49,964 bases of DNA from an uncultured Alphaproteobacteria bacterium (GTDB taxonomy: Bacteria; Pseudomonadota; Alphaproteobacteria; UBA7879; VGCX01), in assembly GCA_913061155.1 (NCBI GenBank), contig CAJXSI010000006.1, positions 1 through 49,964 of the forward strand. Direction: 5' to 3'. Positions 15,713 to 28,702 of the stretch are shown piece by piece. The notes under the pieces were generated by a model. It did not search any database and had not been told where the DNA came from. It was given only the letters and a program-made list of their open reading frames with translations. A program made the translations under genes and the position numbers. How positions within the stretch are numbered: position 1 is the stretch's first letter; each line of letters opens with the position of its first letter.

Positions 15713-18372
15713 TGCAAAACTTACAATCTTTAATTGGAAATTTAAATACAACGTGCAAAAGATGTCTTGAAGAATCCGCCCAATTATGTCTTGCCAACAC
15801 AAATGCCACGGTTGATATTGAACATTTATTATTTAAAATTTTGGAAAAACCTGCAACAGATTTATCGGTCATCATAAAGTACTATGAAATTGACGATAAA
15901 AAAGCCAAACAGCAACTTCAAAATGCCATTAATGAATTCAAACGGGGAAATAATAAAACACCCTCAATGTCCCAACAATTGATTAAATTATTGGAAAGAT
16001 CTTGGGTTATAACATCCCTAAATCTTAAACAAACACAGATCCGTTCTGCGGCGTTATTGATGGCCATTTTAAAAACCGAAGAATTATTGGGGGTTTTGGT
16101 TAACAGCTGCCAAGAACTTTTGAAAATCCCAAGAAATAAATTGGAAGAAGATGTCCTGGAATTAATTAAATCCAGCCCTGAAGATGTCTCTGGCGGAAAT
16201 TTAAACAGCAGCACAGGGGGGGCAAAAACAGATTCTGGTGGCCAATCATCCACCCAGGCATTGGATAAATTTACAATCGATTTAACACGCCAAGCCAAAG
16301 AAGGAAAAATTGACCCCATCGAAGGTCGTGATACTGAAATCAGACAGATGTTAGATATCTTGGGACGCCGTCGCCAAAACAACCCAATCTTAACCGGTGA
16401 GGCCGGTGTGGGAAAAACAGCCGTTGTTGAAGGTTTGGCTTTGAAAATTGCCGCCGGCGATGTGCCTGACAGTTTGAAAAAAGTCAGCATTCGTACTTTG
16501 GATCTTGGCTTATTAGAAGCCGGGGCCGGCATGAAAGGGGAGTTTGAAAACCGATTAAAATCCGTTATTCAAGAAGTTCAAAGTTCGTTAAACCCCGTTA
16601 TTTTATTTATTGACGAAGCCCATACATTAATCGGCGCCCAACAAAATGCGCAAAATGATGCGGCCAATCTTTTAAAACCCGCCTTGGCCCGTGGGGAATT
16701 ACGTACAATTGCCGCAACAACTTGGGATGAATACAAACGATTCTTTGAAAAAGATGCGGCCCTTACCCGTCGATTCCAAGTCATCAAAGTTGAAGAACCA
16801 AGTGAAGATGTGGCGGTAAAAATGTTACGTTGTTTAACTGAAAAATTGGAACAACACCATAAAGTTTTAATCTTGGATCTTGCCATCAAAGATGCCGTTC
16901 GTTTATCCAATCGCTACATTGGGGGACGCAAACTTCCTGACAAGGCTGTAAGTGTTCTTGATACGGCCTGTGCCAGGGTAAATCTTGCACAAAATTCCAC
17001 TCCCGAAGCAGTTGAAACTTTAACCCGTGATCTGGAACTTTTAGGCATTGAAAAAGGCCGCTTGCAAAAAGAAGAATTAAGTGGTCATACCCACCAAGAT
17101 CGGCTTGCCCAAATTGCGGTGGATGTTCAATCAAAACAATCTGAATTAAATACCGTTAAGAAAGCCTGGGAAGAAGAATTAAATCTTGTTAAAGAAATTA
17201 ATATTGTTCAAGGCAAAATATTGGAAATCAATGAACAGAATGGTCCCGATCACCCTGACATGAAAGACCTTAAAACACAAATCAGTAAATTGAAAAAAGA
17301 TTTGGAAGACACGCAAGGGGGCAAAGGATTGGTTCCTGCTTGTGTTGACGGAAGTGTTGTCGCCCAAGTTATTGCTGGGTGGACAGGTATTCCATTGGGT
17401 AAAATGTTACGGGATGAAATTAATACGGTTCTTAGCCTTAAAGAAATCATGGCCAATCGTTTAATTGGTCAAGCCCAAGCTGTGGACACCATCGCCAAAC
17501 ATATCGTAACATACCGTGCCAATTTGGATGAACCAGGCAAGCCTGTAGGTGTCTTTTTATTGGCTGGACCAAGTGGGGTTGGTAAAACAGAAACGGCCTT
17601 GGCCTTGGCGGATACCTTGTATGGGGGGGAACGTAATTTAGTAACCATCAACATGTCTGAATACCAAGAATCCCATACCGTATCTTCTTTAAAGGGGTCG
17701 CCTCCGGGTTATGTTGGTTACGGCGAAGGCGGTGTACTGACTGAGGCCATTCGTCGCAATCCCTATAGTGTCGTATTGTTAGACGAAATTGAAAAAGCCC
17801 ACCCAGATGTTCTGGAATTATTTTATCAAGTTTTTGATAAAGGAATTTTGGAAGATGCAGAAGGCATTGAAATTGATTTTAAAAATACTGTAATTTTAAT
17901 GACAACAAACCTGGCATCAGAAACCATTATGAAGGAATGCAAAAATCCAAAAAAATTACCCGAAGTAAAAAAGATGGCCGATATCATCCGCCCAGAACTT
18001 TCTGCCCATTTCAAACCGGCCTTGTTAGGGCGGATGACAGTGGTTCCGTATTATTCATTAAATAAGGATGAAATTACTGAAATCGTGCATCTAAAATTGG
18101 ACCGTATTAAAAAACGATTTGACCTTAATCATGGGGCTGATTTTTCGTATGACAAAGATGTCATAAAGTTTATTGCAGATCGCTGTGATGATCCTGATTC
18201 TGGCGCCCGTAATATTGATTATATTATCAACCAAAATTTATTACCGTTATTGTCGGCTGATGTTTTAAAACACATTGCAGATGAAACGCCTTTTGGTAGT
18301 ATCAAAGTATCCATTAAACGCGGTGAATTTACCTGTGATTTTGAAACATCAAAAATTGCAAACAAGGCTTAA
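15712..18372 (+). CDS. clpV: T6SS sheath-recycling AAA+ ATPase ClpV (TssH)
   Basis: A protein of 886 residues, typical for ClpV1-type unfoldases. It has an N-terminal Clp repeat domain (1-165). The first AAA module has Walker A GEAGVGKT (229-236) and Walker B LFIDEAH. A middle-domain coiled coil follows. The second AAA module has Walker A GPSGVGKT (619-626) and VLLDEIEKAHPDV. It disassembles contracted TssB/TssC sheaths so that subunits can be reused. The T6SS context and the shortened middle domain separate it from housekeeping ClpB. A strong GGAGG ribosome binding site lies inside the end of tssG. Confidence 0.97.
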   Translation: MQNLQSLIGNLNTTCKRCLEESAQLCLANTNATVDIEHLLFKILEKPATDLSVIIKYYEIDDKKAKQQLQNAINEFKRGNNKTPSMSQQLIKLLERSWVITSLNLKQTQIRSAALLMAILKTEELLGVLVNSCQELLKIPRNKLEEDVLELIKSSPEDVSGGNLNSSTGGAKTDSGGQSSTQALDKFTIDLTRQAKEGKIDPIEGRDTEIRQMLDILGRRRQNNPILTGEAGVGKTAVVEGLALKIAAGDVPDSLKKVSIRTLDLGLLEAGAGMKGEFENRLKSVIQEVQSSLNPVILFIDEAHTLIGAQQNAQNDAANLLKPALARGELRTIAATTWDEYKRFFEKDAALTRRFQVIKVEEPSEDVAVKMLRCLTEKLEQHHKVLILDLAIKDAVRLSNRYIGGRKLPDKAVSVLDTACARVNLAQNSTPEAVETLTRDLELLGIEKGRLQKEELSGHTHQDRLAQIAVDVQSKQSELNTVKKAWEEELNLVKEINIVQGKILEINEQNGPDHPDMKDLKTQISKLKKDLEDTQGGKGLVPACVDGSVVAQVIAGWTGIPLGKMLRDEINTVLSLKEIMANRLIGQAQAVDTIAKHIVTYRANLDEPGKPVGVFLLAGPSGVGKTETALALADTLYGGERNLVTINMSEYQESHTVSSLKGSPPGYVGYGEGGVLTEAIRRNPYSVVLLDEIEKAHPDVLELFYQVFDKGILEDAEGIEIDFKNTVILMTTNLASETIMKECKNPKKLPEVKKMADIIRPELSAHFKPALLGRMTVVPYYSLNKDEITEIVHLKLDRIKKRFDLNHGADFSYDKDVIKFIADRCDDPDSGARNIDYIINQNLLPLLSADVLKHIADETPFGSIKVSIKRGEFTCDFETSKIANKA

Positions 18373-18385
18373 AAGTTAAACATAA

Positions 18386-20665
18386 ATGGCTAAATTAATT
18401 TCCCATGCAAACACATATTTATCTGTCACCACAAAGTTGGGGACGGATAAAATTATTTTGAATCATTTCAGCGGCGATGAAAAATTAAATGGCTTGTTTG
18501 AATTTGATTTGGAACTTTATATTCCTTATGCCATTAATGCAAAAAATTATGATTTAGACTTTTCAAAACTGATTGAAACTGAAGTCACCGTCACCATTAC
18601 CTTGGATAAAAAAGTTCGTTATTACCACGGGTTGATCACCGAATTAATGCAGGGGCCCACTATTGCCTCTGGGGCTGAAAAATTACAACGCACCCACGAA
18701 CATACCTATTTTTATGCCAAGGTCCGTCCAACTGCGTGGCTGCTGACCTTAACTGAAAATTGTGAAATCCATCAAAATAAATCTGCGATGGATATTATCA
18801 AAGAAATTTTGGCAAAACATAAAGTAACGATCAAGGATGCCACGTCCAAAAGGGGAACCTTAAAAAGGGAATATTGTGTTCAGTACAACGAAAGTGATTT
18901 TGCTTTTATTTCAAGGTTAATGGAACAAGAAGGCATCTATTATTATTTCAAGCATGAAAAAGCAAAGCATACAATGTACCTGGCGGATGGAGGAAAACCC
19001 TGGGAAAAACACACCGATGCAGATACGGCATCCGTCACTGTTTATAACACCCAACATGCTTCCCCTGTGAGGCCTTGCTTGTATGATATGCGGTTATCAC
19101 GCCAAATTGTGCCGTCAAGTTTTACGTATAATGATTATGATTTTGAAAAACCCACAACCAAATTAAAAGCCGAATCAAAAGGCGTGGGAAAAGGGCGTGA
19201 TTATTATCATTATCCCGGGAAATACAGGATTCAAAAAAATGGGGCGGCCTATACAGATATGCGTTTGGATGCCCTGGAATATCCATCTGATGCCATTCAT
19301 TCCAAATCCAATATTCCTATGTTGGAAATTGGGCATTCTTTTAAAATGGATAATGCCTTGCGAAAGGATTTAAATAAAAAAGAATTTGTTGTATTTTCAA
19401 TCCATCACGATGCCAAAATTCAACCAGAAGAAGAACAAAATTATACGGATGAAATTGTTTACAGTAATACTGTCAGTTTTTTCAAAAAAGATCTTTCTTA
19501 TCGGCCGCCGTTAAAAACCCCTTGGCCAAAAATTCATGGGACGCAAACTGCCACCGTTTCAGGAAAATCTGGCGAAGAAATTTGGACCGATAAATATGGC
19601 CGCGTGCAGGTAAAATTCCACTGGGATTTAAGCACAACAAAAAATGATAAAGTATCTTGCTTTGTTCGGGTGGCCCAGGCATGGACGGGCAAACAATGGG
19701 GTATCTTGTTTACCCCCCGAATTGGTCAAGAGGTCGTCATCAGCTTTTTAAACGGAAATCCTGATGAACCCTTGGTAACTGGATGTGTTTATAATGGGGA
19801 TAATCTGCCGCCTTATTTACCCTCTGAAAAAACAAAAAGCACCATTAAAACAAATACATCCCCCAAGGGCGGTGGGTTCAATGAATTGCGTTTTGAAGAT
19901 AAAAAAGATGCAGAAGAAGTTTTTATTCACACCCAAAAAGATTACAATACAACTGTTTTAAATGGGGAACGAACCGTCACAATCGAAGGTAAAAAAGATT
20001 GTGGTCACGATAAATTAACCATCCGAAAAGGGGACCGAACTTTTTTGATTGAAGAAGGCGATCAATCTGATACTTTGAAAAAAGGGGATAAAACAACAAC
20101 TCTTGAAAAAGGAAATGATACAGAAATTTTGAAAGATGGGAATCAAACCATTACCCTTGAAAAAGGGAATCAAAGTACTACGTTAAAAAGTGGTAACCAG
20201 ACGATTGATATAAAAGGCAACCAAACAGAAACCATTTCAGGCAATCAGACTGTTACAATAAAAGGAAATCGCCAAACCACCATCAAGGGAAATGATACAA
20301 CAAAAGTTACGGGAAATATGGCAATGGATGTTACTGGTAACATCACGGCAAAATCCAAAGGAAAAGTAACAATTGATGCAATGGGCGATATTACAATTAA
20401 AACGGCTGCAGCAACCATTAAAATAAGTGCATCCGGAAAGATTGATATCAAAGGTCCGACAGGTGTTGGCATTGAAGGCGCCGCAAAAGTTGATATTAAA
20501 ACATCTGGTATGTTAACAATTAAATCATCCGGTATGGGAACAATACAGGCGACCATGTTAACTGTTAAAGGGTCTGCAATAGCTGTTTTCGAAGGCGGCG
20601 GCATGGCAACATTAAAAAGTGGGGGCATAGCCGCCGTCAAAGGCTCAATGGTAATGTTAGGATAA
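18386..20665 (+). CDS. vgrG: T6SS spike protein VgrG (TssI)
   Basis: A protein of 759 residues. Residues 1 to about 380 form the gp27-like base, with motifs HEHTYFYAKVRPTAWLLTLTENCEIHQNKSA, YCVQYNESDFAFISRLMEQEGIYYYF. The gp5 OB-fold follows, with EIWTDKYGRVQVKFHWD, VRVAQAWTGKQWG and PRIGQEVVISFLNGNPDEPLVTG. From about residue 540 a run of roughly ten-residue repeats with GNQT/GDxT cores makes the triple-stranded beta-helix needle. There is no extra enzymatic domain, so effectors probably attach through the next genes. The sequence ends in a hydrophobic VMLG tip. Confidence 0.96.
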   Translation: MAKLISHANTYLSVTTKLGTDKIILNHFSGDEKLNGLFEFDLELYIPYAINAKNYDLDFSKLIETEVTVTITLDKKVRYYHGLITELMQGPTIASGAEKLQRTHEHTYFYAKVRPTAWLLTLTENCEIHQNKSAMDIIKEILAKHKVTIKDATSKRGTLKREYCVQYNESDFAFISRLMEQEGIYYYFKHEKAKHTMYLADGGKPWEKHTDADTASVTVYNTQHASPVRPCLYDMRLSRQIVPSSFTYNDYDFEKPTTKLKAESKGVGKGRDYYHYPGKYRIQKNGAAYTDMRLDALEYPSDAIHSKSNIPMLEIGHSFKMDNALRKDLNKKEFVVFSIHHDAKIQPEEEQNYTDEIVYSNTVSFFKKDLSYRPPLKTPWPKIHGTQTATVSGKSGEEIWTDKYGRVQVKFHWDLSTTKNDKVSCFVRVAQAWTGKQWGILFTPRIGQEVVISFLNGNPDEPLVTGCVYNGDNLPPYLPSEKTKSTIKTNTSPKGGGFNELRFEDKKDAEEVFIHTQKDYNTTVLNGERTVTIEGKKDCGHDKLTIRKGDRTFLIEEGDQSDTLKKGDKTTTLEKGNDTEILKDGNQTITLEKGNQSTTLKSGNQTIDIKGNQTETISGNQTVTIKGNRQTTIKGNDTTKVTGNMAMDVTGNITAKSKGKVTIDAMGDITIKTAAATIKISASGKIDIKGPTGVGIEGAAKVDIKTSGMLTIKSSGMGTIQATMLTVKGSAIAVFEGGGMATLKSGGIAAVKGSMVMLG

Positions 20666-20669
20666 CAAA

Positions 20670-21632
20670 ATGGCAGATTATATTTCACCAGAATTTCTTG
20701 AAAAACTTCGTATGATTAATAAGAAGAAAGAAGTTGAAAAACAGACCGAGGAAGATTTAAAAACCGCTGAGAATTTTAGCGCCTATGATGCGATTAAAAG
20801 CACGATCGATGAAGACGAAGAAGATTTGGAAAACAATCAAACAGCCCCTTTCTTAATGGATCTGCCTATGGATCCTGCAAAGGCTTCTGTGCCTAAAGCG
20901 CCAGAATCAAAAGAAGAACCTGCCCCTGAAATGGGTGACATAGACGACGGGGTTCGTGAAATCAAAAAAGATACCGGGGAAATTGTTCAACGTATTCCGT
21001 ATAAAAATAAAAAAATTCACGGAACGGTAGAAATTTATAATGACAATCAAATTCTTGTGCAAACAATTCCTTATAACAAAGGGGTGATGGAAGGTGTTTC
21101 AAGGGCCTATGATGAAAATGGACAATTGCTTCAAGAAATTACCTTCAAAGAAAATATTAAAAATGGGCGCATTGTCTTTTATAACAACGGTAAAAAAGCA
21201 GCTGAAATGTTGTATGAAAATGATGAATTAAATGGGCCTGCCCTATTTTACGAACCAGGGGGGAATATCACCACTGTTTCTTATTATAAAGATGGGAAAC
21301 TTGATGGTGAAATGACAGCCTATACTGAAAATAAAACCATTACGAAAAAATGTGTTTATGAAGCCGGGGCCTTAAATGGTCTTTCCTGTATTTATTATCC
21401 CAGTGGAAAAATATTTGAAGAGTCCACTTATGTGAATGATGTATTGGAAGGGGATGTCATAAGTTATTATGAAAATCGGCAAGTTATGACGCAAAAAAAA
21501 TACGAAGCTGGTAAACTTATTTCAGAAGTTACCTATGACCAAGATGGTAATTCAATGAATCAAGATGTAAGCACCAATGATCCCAAACAAACCATGTTGG
21601 ATGCCATCGAAAAATTAAAGGAAATGGAATAA
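20670..21632 (+). CDS. MORN_2-repeat protein between vgrG and the PAAR-like gene
   Basis: A protein of 320 residues. The first 95 are helical and highly acidic. Residues about 100-290 hold seven or so repeats of about 22-25 residues with the pattern GxxxxYYxNGKxxxExxYxxGxLxG, typical of MORN_2 (toxin-antitoxin-repeat variant) domains. A short helix ends the protein. It starts 5 bp after vgrG and ends 2 bp before the PAAR-like gene. Genes in this slot usually encode adaptors, immunity proteins or effectors loaded on the spike. No signal peptide or catalytic motif is visible, so I favour an adaptor or chaperone role. Confidence 0.75.
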   Translation: MADYISPEFLEKLRMINKKKEVEKQTEEDLKTAENFSAYDAIKSTIDEDEEDLENNQTAPFLMDLPMDPAKASVPKAPESKEEPAPEMGDIDDGVREIKKDTGEIVQRIPYKNKKIHGTVEIYNDNQILVQTIPYNKGVMEGVSRAYDENGQLLQEITFKENIKNGRIVFYNNGKKAAEMLYENDELNGPALFYEPGGNITTVSYYKDGKLDGEMTAYTENKTITKKCVYEAGALNGLSCIYYPSGKIFEESTYVNDVLEGDVISYYENRQVMTQKKYEAGKLISEVTYDQDGNSMNQDVSTNDPKQTMLDAIEKLKEME

Positions 21633-21633
21633 A

Positions 21634-22020
21634 ATGCCACAACTTGCAACAACTGGCGCCCTGGCAAAATGTATTTTTGGCGTTGCCCCAGCCCCCCTAA
21701 ACTTTCTACCTAGTTATAAAGTTACAGCCACAACACCTGCTGGAAATATTAGCGATTTCAAGCCATTTTCGAATATTATTCCTTTTGGGATGTGTATGAG
21801 TCCTGGAAACCCTGCTGTCTTAGCAGCAACCATTGCGGCCCTGGGGGTTCTTACCCCGATGCCTTGCACACCAAATATTTCAACGCCTTGGATTCCGATG
21901 GCCCCAACAAAAATGATTGGCATGATGCCTGTCGTTACATCAGTCAGTATGCAGGTATGTAAATTTGGGGGGTTAATTAAAATTAATTTTCCAGGGCAAG
22001 TCACTGTGCAAGTAAGCTAG
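21634..22020 (+). CDS. DUF4280 PAAR-like spike-tip protein
   Basis: A protein of 128 residues that follows the DUF4280 pattern: GALAKCIFG near the start, FKPFSNIIPFGMCMSPGNP, MPCTPNISTPW, and a final CKFGGLIKINFPGQ. The paired Cys/Gly-rich turns resemble PAAR folds that cap the VgrG needle and sharpen it. No C-terminal effector domain is attached. It follows the MORN gene by 1-2 bases. That vgrG, MORN protein and tip are encoded in a row suggests a pre-assembled spike. Confidence 0.85.
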   Translation: MPQLATTGALAKCIFGVAPAPLNFLPSYKVTATTPAGNISDFKPFSNIIPFGMCMSPGNPAVLAATIAALGVLTPMPCTPNISTPWIPMAPTKMIGMMPVVTSVSMQVCKFGGLIKINFPGQVTVQVS

Positions 22021-22069
22021 CTTTTATTCAAAATTAATGATAATTTACTTGTATAGATAATTATTGAAT

Positions 22070-23062
22070 ATGACAAATTTTTTAAAAATATTATTGCTTG
22101 GCACAGGGTTTATTACCGCTGGATTGTTTATTGCAAATAAATTTAATGATCCTGACAATCCTTCAGTCATGACAACAATTAAGCATGTGTCTGTGGCCAT
22201 TCGCAATACCTTGCAACAATATATCAAACTTGGGGACAAGGGTGTTTTTGTGGGGGACGTTAAGGGACAGAAAAAAGAAAAATTATCTGAAAAAAGATAT
22301 GGACTTGAAAATCCATTATACATGGATGATGATGAAATCACAGATGCCCAGAAATTTTTCAATCAACTGGCTGGCTTAGACCCCGAAGAACTGGCTAAAC
22401 AAAAAGAAGAAAAAAAGAAGGCTGTACAAGATGCCTTGAAAGCCGCCGAAGATGCCGCCAAAAAAACCGGGGAATCTGCTGCAGAAAAAGATAAAGGTGT
22501 TGAACTTCCTGAATCCCTTTGGCCAATGAAACGCAAACGCGAGGGTATCATTGAAATTTCAGATCATAAAACTGGGGCTGTTTATAACAAAGGGGCCTTG
22601 CCTTATGGCCCGCCCCCTTTTGTTAAGTCAGAAATATTTCCTGATGATGACAGGTTGCAAGTTCGAAATGATCCCGAAGCTGAAATAGCCAGAAAAGTAA
22701 GCATCGATGATCAAGATGAAATTAGTTATGGGCCTAAGTCCATTATTAATATTGCGGATACAGCCCCCTTTCCCAAGAAAATATCTGCACCTATTATGAA
22801 GCATGGGGACGCCTACACAGTTCAATTAGGCGCCTATGAAACAAAACATGATGCCCAAAAAATGGCCGATAAATTGGTAACAAAAGGGTTTAATGTTGGT
22901 ATTTATCAAGGGGATACGTCACATAAAAATTGGTACTATGTTCGTTTGAACGAAAAAGAAACTGAACAAAACGCCATGAATCATGCAAAAGAAATTATGG
23001 AGCAACACGGCATATTCCCCCTTGTTGTTCCGACGAAAGAACAAGAACGTAGGGTACAGTAA
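22070..23062 (+). CDS. Membrane-anchored SPOR-domain protein in the T6SS operon
   Basis: A protein of about 330 residues. One N-terminal transmembrane segment (about residues 3-22) is followed by a long periplasmic linker with a Lys/Glu/Ala coiled segment (about 108-145). A C-terminal SPOR domain (about 250-325) begins with DAYTVQLGAYETKHDAQKMADKL. SPOR domains bind glycan strands stripped of peptide stems. In a T6SS setting this could anchor the apparatus in peptidoglycan or steer it to remodelled wall. I start at the ATG 22070, because the TTG six bases earlier has no support and neither has a clear ribosome binding site. Confidence 0.8.
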   Translation: MTNFLKILLLGTGFITAGLFIANKFNDPDNPSVMTTIKHVSVAIRNTLQQYIKLGDKGVFVGDVKGQKKEKLSEKRYGLENPLYMDDDEITDAQKFFNQLAGLDPEELAKQKEEKKKAVQDALKAAEDAAKKTGESAAEKDKGVELPESLWPMKRKREGIIEISDHKTGAVYNKGALPYGPPPFVKSEIFPDDDRLQVRNDPEAEIARKVSIDDQDEISYGPKSIINIADTAPFPKKISAPIMKHGDAYTVQLGAYETKHDAQKMADKLVTKGFNVGIYQGDTSHKNWYYVRLNEKETEQNAMNHAKEIMEQHGIFPLVVPTKEQERRVQ

Positions 23063-23074
23063 CAAGAGGCAACT

Positions 23075-23602
23075 ATGAAAAATTTATGGGTTTTAATTTT
23101 TATTTTATTCACTGGGTGCGGCCCGGTTAAAAATTATATTTTTGAAGATATAAATATTGAATTCATCGATGAACTTAGTATTGTTGGCACAAAAAATATG
23201 AATAACAACAAACCAATGCGGGTTGATTTTGTGGTGGTTAAACACCCAGTCGTTGCCCAGCAAATTGGTCGATTGTCAGCAAATCAATATATGCGCAGCC
23301 GCAGTCAGCTAAAGCAAGACTATCCAAAACATATTAAATTCAATTCTTATGAACTGGTCCCCGGACAAAGCATTGTCTTGCCGTTAAAATATTCAAAAAA
23401 GGAAGTTGTATCTGCTTTTATCTTTGCTGACTTTGACAATGAAAATGTAAACCGATGGTCTGTTTTTGCAGCTGACTATGTTACTGTGAAATTATTTGAA
23501 AATACATTGCAAATAATGTCCCATAATGAAGGGCAGGAGCCAAAAATAAAACCAAGCAAAGTTATGGAAGATATTGTTATTGTTGATAGGACACCGCTGT
23601 AA
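23075..23602 (+). CDS. TssJ-like outer-membrane lipoprotein
   Basis: A protein of 175 residues with a lipoprotein signal ending F-T-G-C15. The mature part has the TssJ-like order: an N-x-x-x-P-M-R-V-D-F-V-V-V strand, a variable middle, ELVPGQSIVLPLKY, a strand SAFIFADFDNENVNRWSV and a final strand. TssJ tethers TssM to the outer membrane in the trans-envelope complex. It is 12 bp after the SPOR gene, with an AGAGG ribosome binding site. Sequence identity in TssJ is always low, so the call rests on architecture and context. Confidence 0.7.
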   Translation: MKNLWVLIFILFTGCGPVKNYIFEDINIEFIDELSIVGTKNMNNNKPMRVDFVVVKHPVVAQQIGRLSANQYMRSRSQLKQDYPKHIKFNSYELVPGQSIVLPLKYSKKEVVSAFIFADFDNENVNRWSVFAADYVTVKLFENTLQIMSHNEGQEPKIKPSKVMEDIVIVDRTPL

Positions 23603-23668
23603 CATAAGGGACCGGCAACAAGGCAAGATGCCCCTAACCACGACGCCTCCAAACATTAAATTAGGAAC

Positions 23669-23695
23669 GCAACAAGTCCCTTTTGGGCTTGTTGC
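23669..23695. terminator. Hairpin between the T6SS operon and ligA
   Basis: GCAACAAG-T-CCC and GGGCTTGTTGC pair around a TTTT loop with a single bulged base. It lies between two convergent genes and could end both transcripts. No long T-run follows on either strand. The surrounding 23603-23735 shares short blocks (GACGCCT, CGCAACAA) with the repeat near 41.6 kb. Confidence 0.5.
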
Positions 23696-23735
23696 ACGAT
23701 GAGATTTTCAGGGCTAAGTATTTTCGTCTAAAACC

Positions 23736-27469
<3,734 letters not shown>

Positions 27470-27495
<26 letters not shown>

Positions 27496-28279
27496 TCCAT
27501 TGTTTTTTCAAATTAACATTCAAGTCTGCTTTCGGAAGCATCCCTTTTGAATCAAGCAGTTTATAAGTTCGCTTGTACCAAATATTATCGCTATAGTTAT
27601 GACCAGAAACAACAGCTGTTGCTTGGGCCTCATCGACAATACCCAACATCAAATAAATTTCAACCAAACGGTGTAATGCTTCGGGAACGTGACTTGTTCC
27701 CTCATATTCTTTTATGACTTCTTGGAAACGATTCAACGCAGCAATCAATAATTTTTGGGAAAGATAAAACCGCCCAATTTCCATATTTTTTCCGGCCAAA
27801 TGTTCGTATGCCAGATCAAGTTTCAGCTTGGCATCTTTTGCGTATTTACTTTGTGGAAATCGACGGATCAATTCTTCAAAAGTTTTTCGGGCCATTTCTG
27901 TCATTTCTTGGTCACGATCAACCGTTGAAATCTGAACGTAGAAACACATTCCTTTTAAGAAATAGGCATATGGAATATCTTGGCTACCTGGGTAAATTTG
28001 TAAATAAGTATCCAAAGATGCAACGGCATCTTCAAAAGCTTGGGCCTTATAATAGGCATAAGCAGACATTAACTGGGCTTGTTTTGCCCACCCGGAATAG
28101 GGGTGTTGGCGAATAACTTCTTCAAAAGCAATTCCTGCTTTTTTGTTTTTGCCTTCTTCTAATAACTTTTCTGCCCTTTTGTACAAAGTTTCAACGGGCT
28201 TTTCTTCGTATTTTTCTTTATCACTGCCACAACCAACTAAAAATAGAATTACGGCGAAAAGACATATATTTTTTAACAT
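27470..28279 (-). CDS. bamD: Outer-membrane protein assembly lipoprotein BamD
   Basis: A protein of 269 residues with a lipoprotein signal ending L-V-G-C17 and a run of TPR helices. Motifs are YKRAEKLLEEGKNKKAGIAFEEVIRQHPYSGWAKQAQLMSAYAYY and the YFLKGMCFY segment followed by DRDQ, which is diagnostic for BamD/ComL. It works with BamA to insert beta-barrel proteins. I start at ATG 28277-28279, with AAGG seven bases upstream. A TTG two codons earlier is less likely. First gene of the bamD-recN-ligA operon. Confidence 0.95.
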
Positions 28280-28340
28280 TATCAACCTTTTTTTTACAAT
28301 CCACCTATCTTATAGCATATCAGGTAATTTTTAAAATAAA

Positions 28341-28371
28341 AAAAGCTGCCGTGAAATCTGGCAGCCTTTTT
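28341..28371 (-). terminator. Rho-independent terminator after the small secreted-peptide gene
   Basis: GCTGCC and GGCAGC pair around a 9-base loop. On the minus strand the hairpin is followed by TTTTTTTATTTT. It ends transcription of the 55-residue gene just before the bamD promoter. Confidence 0.85.
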
Positions 28372-28392
28372 AAAATCACTAAGTATAATAAA

Positions 28393-28560
28393 TTACGCTT
28401 CGTCTGCAGGAACATTCGCGACCCAATTGCCGTCATTTAATGTCCCGTCACCTTGTACTGGTGTATACATTACATAGTTATAGGGCGGGCAGCCTTCTGC
28501 CTGTGCATAACCTGTAACCATTACACCCACAAAGAATAATAGTGCTGTTAATTTTTTCAT
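28393..28560 (-). CDS. Small secreted peptide, 55 residues, function unknown
   Basis: The ATG at 28558-28560 has a textbook GGAGGAAAG ribosome binding site. A longer reading to 28635 lacks one. The peptide has a clear signal sequence (MKKLTALLFFVGVMVTGYAQA) with an AQA cleavage site, leaving about 34 residues that contain a single Cys, Pro-Pro-Tyr-Asn-Tyr, Asn/Gly turns and an acidic end. It is a single-gene unit with its own terminator, between bamD and sodB. I know no family. Exported peptides with one Cys may be modified or disulphide-linked. Confidence 0.75.
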   Translation of the reverse strand: MKKLTALLFFVGVMVTGYAQAEGCPPYNYVMYTPVQGDGTLNDGNWVANVPADEA

Positions 28561-28702
28561 TTGTCTTTCCTCCACAATTTTATAAAGTATCTTATAATTT
28601 ATACAATTATCTCTTAGATTTCTGTTTATTGTCAAGGGGATTGATCATCAAAACAGATCGGAGTACCATCAAACGACTTTAACTGGCAAAAGGAGCAAAC
28701 CT

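Noticed and set aside
15712-18372. Housekeeping ClpB as an alternative to ClpV
   Set aside because: Its position between tssG and vgrG, its overlap with tssG and the shortened middle domain fit ClpV better.
19980-20640. Regular DNA-level periodicity suggesting a repeat array or CRISPR
   Set aside because: The periodicity comes from ten-residue beta-helix repeats in VgrG. There are no identical repeats with unique spacers.
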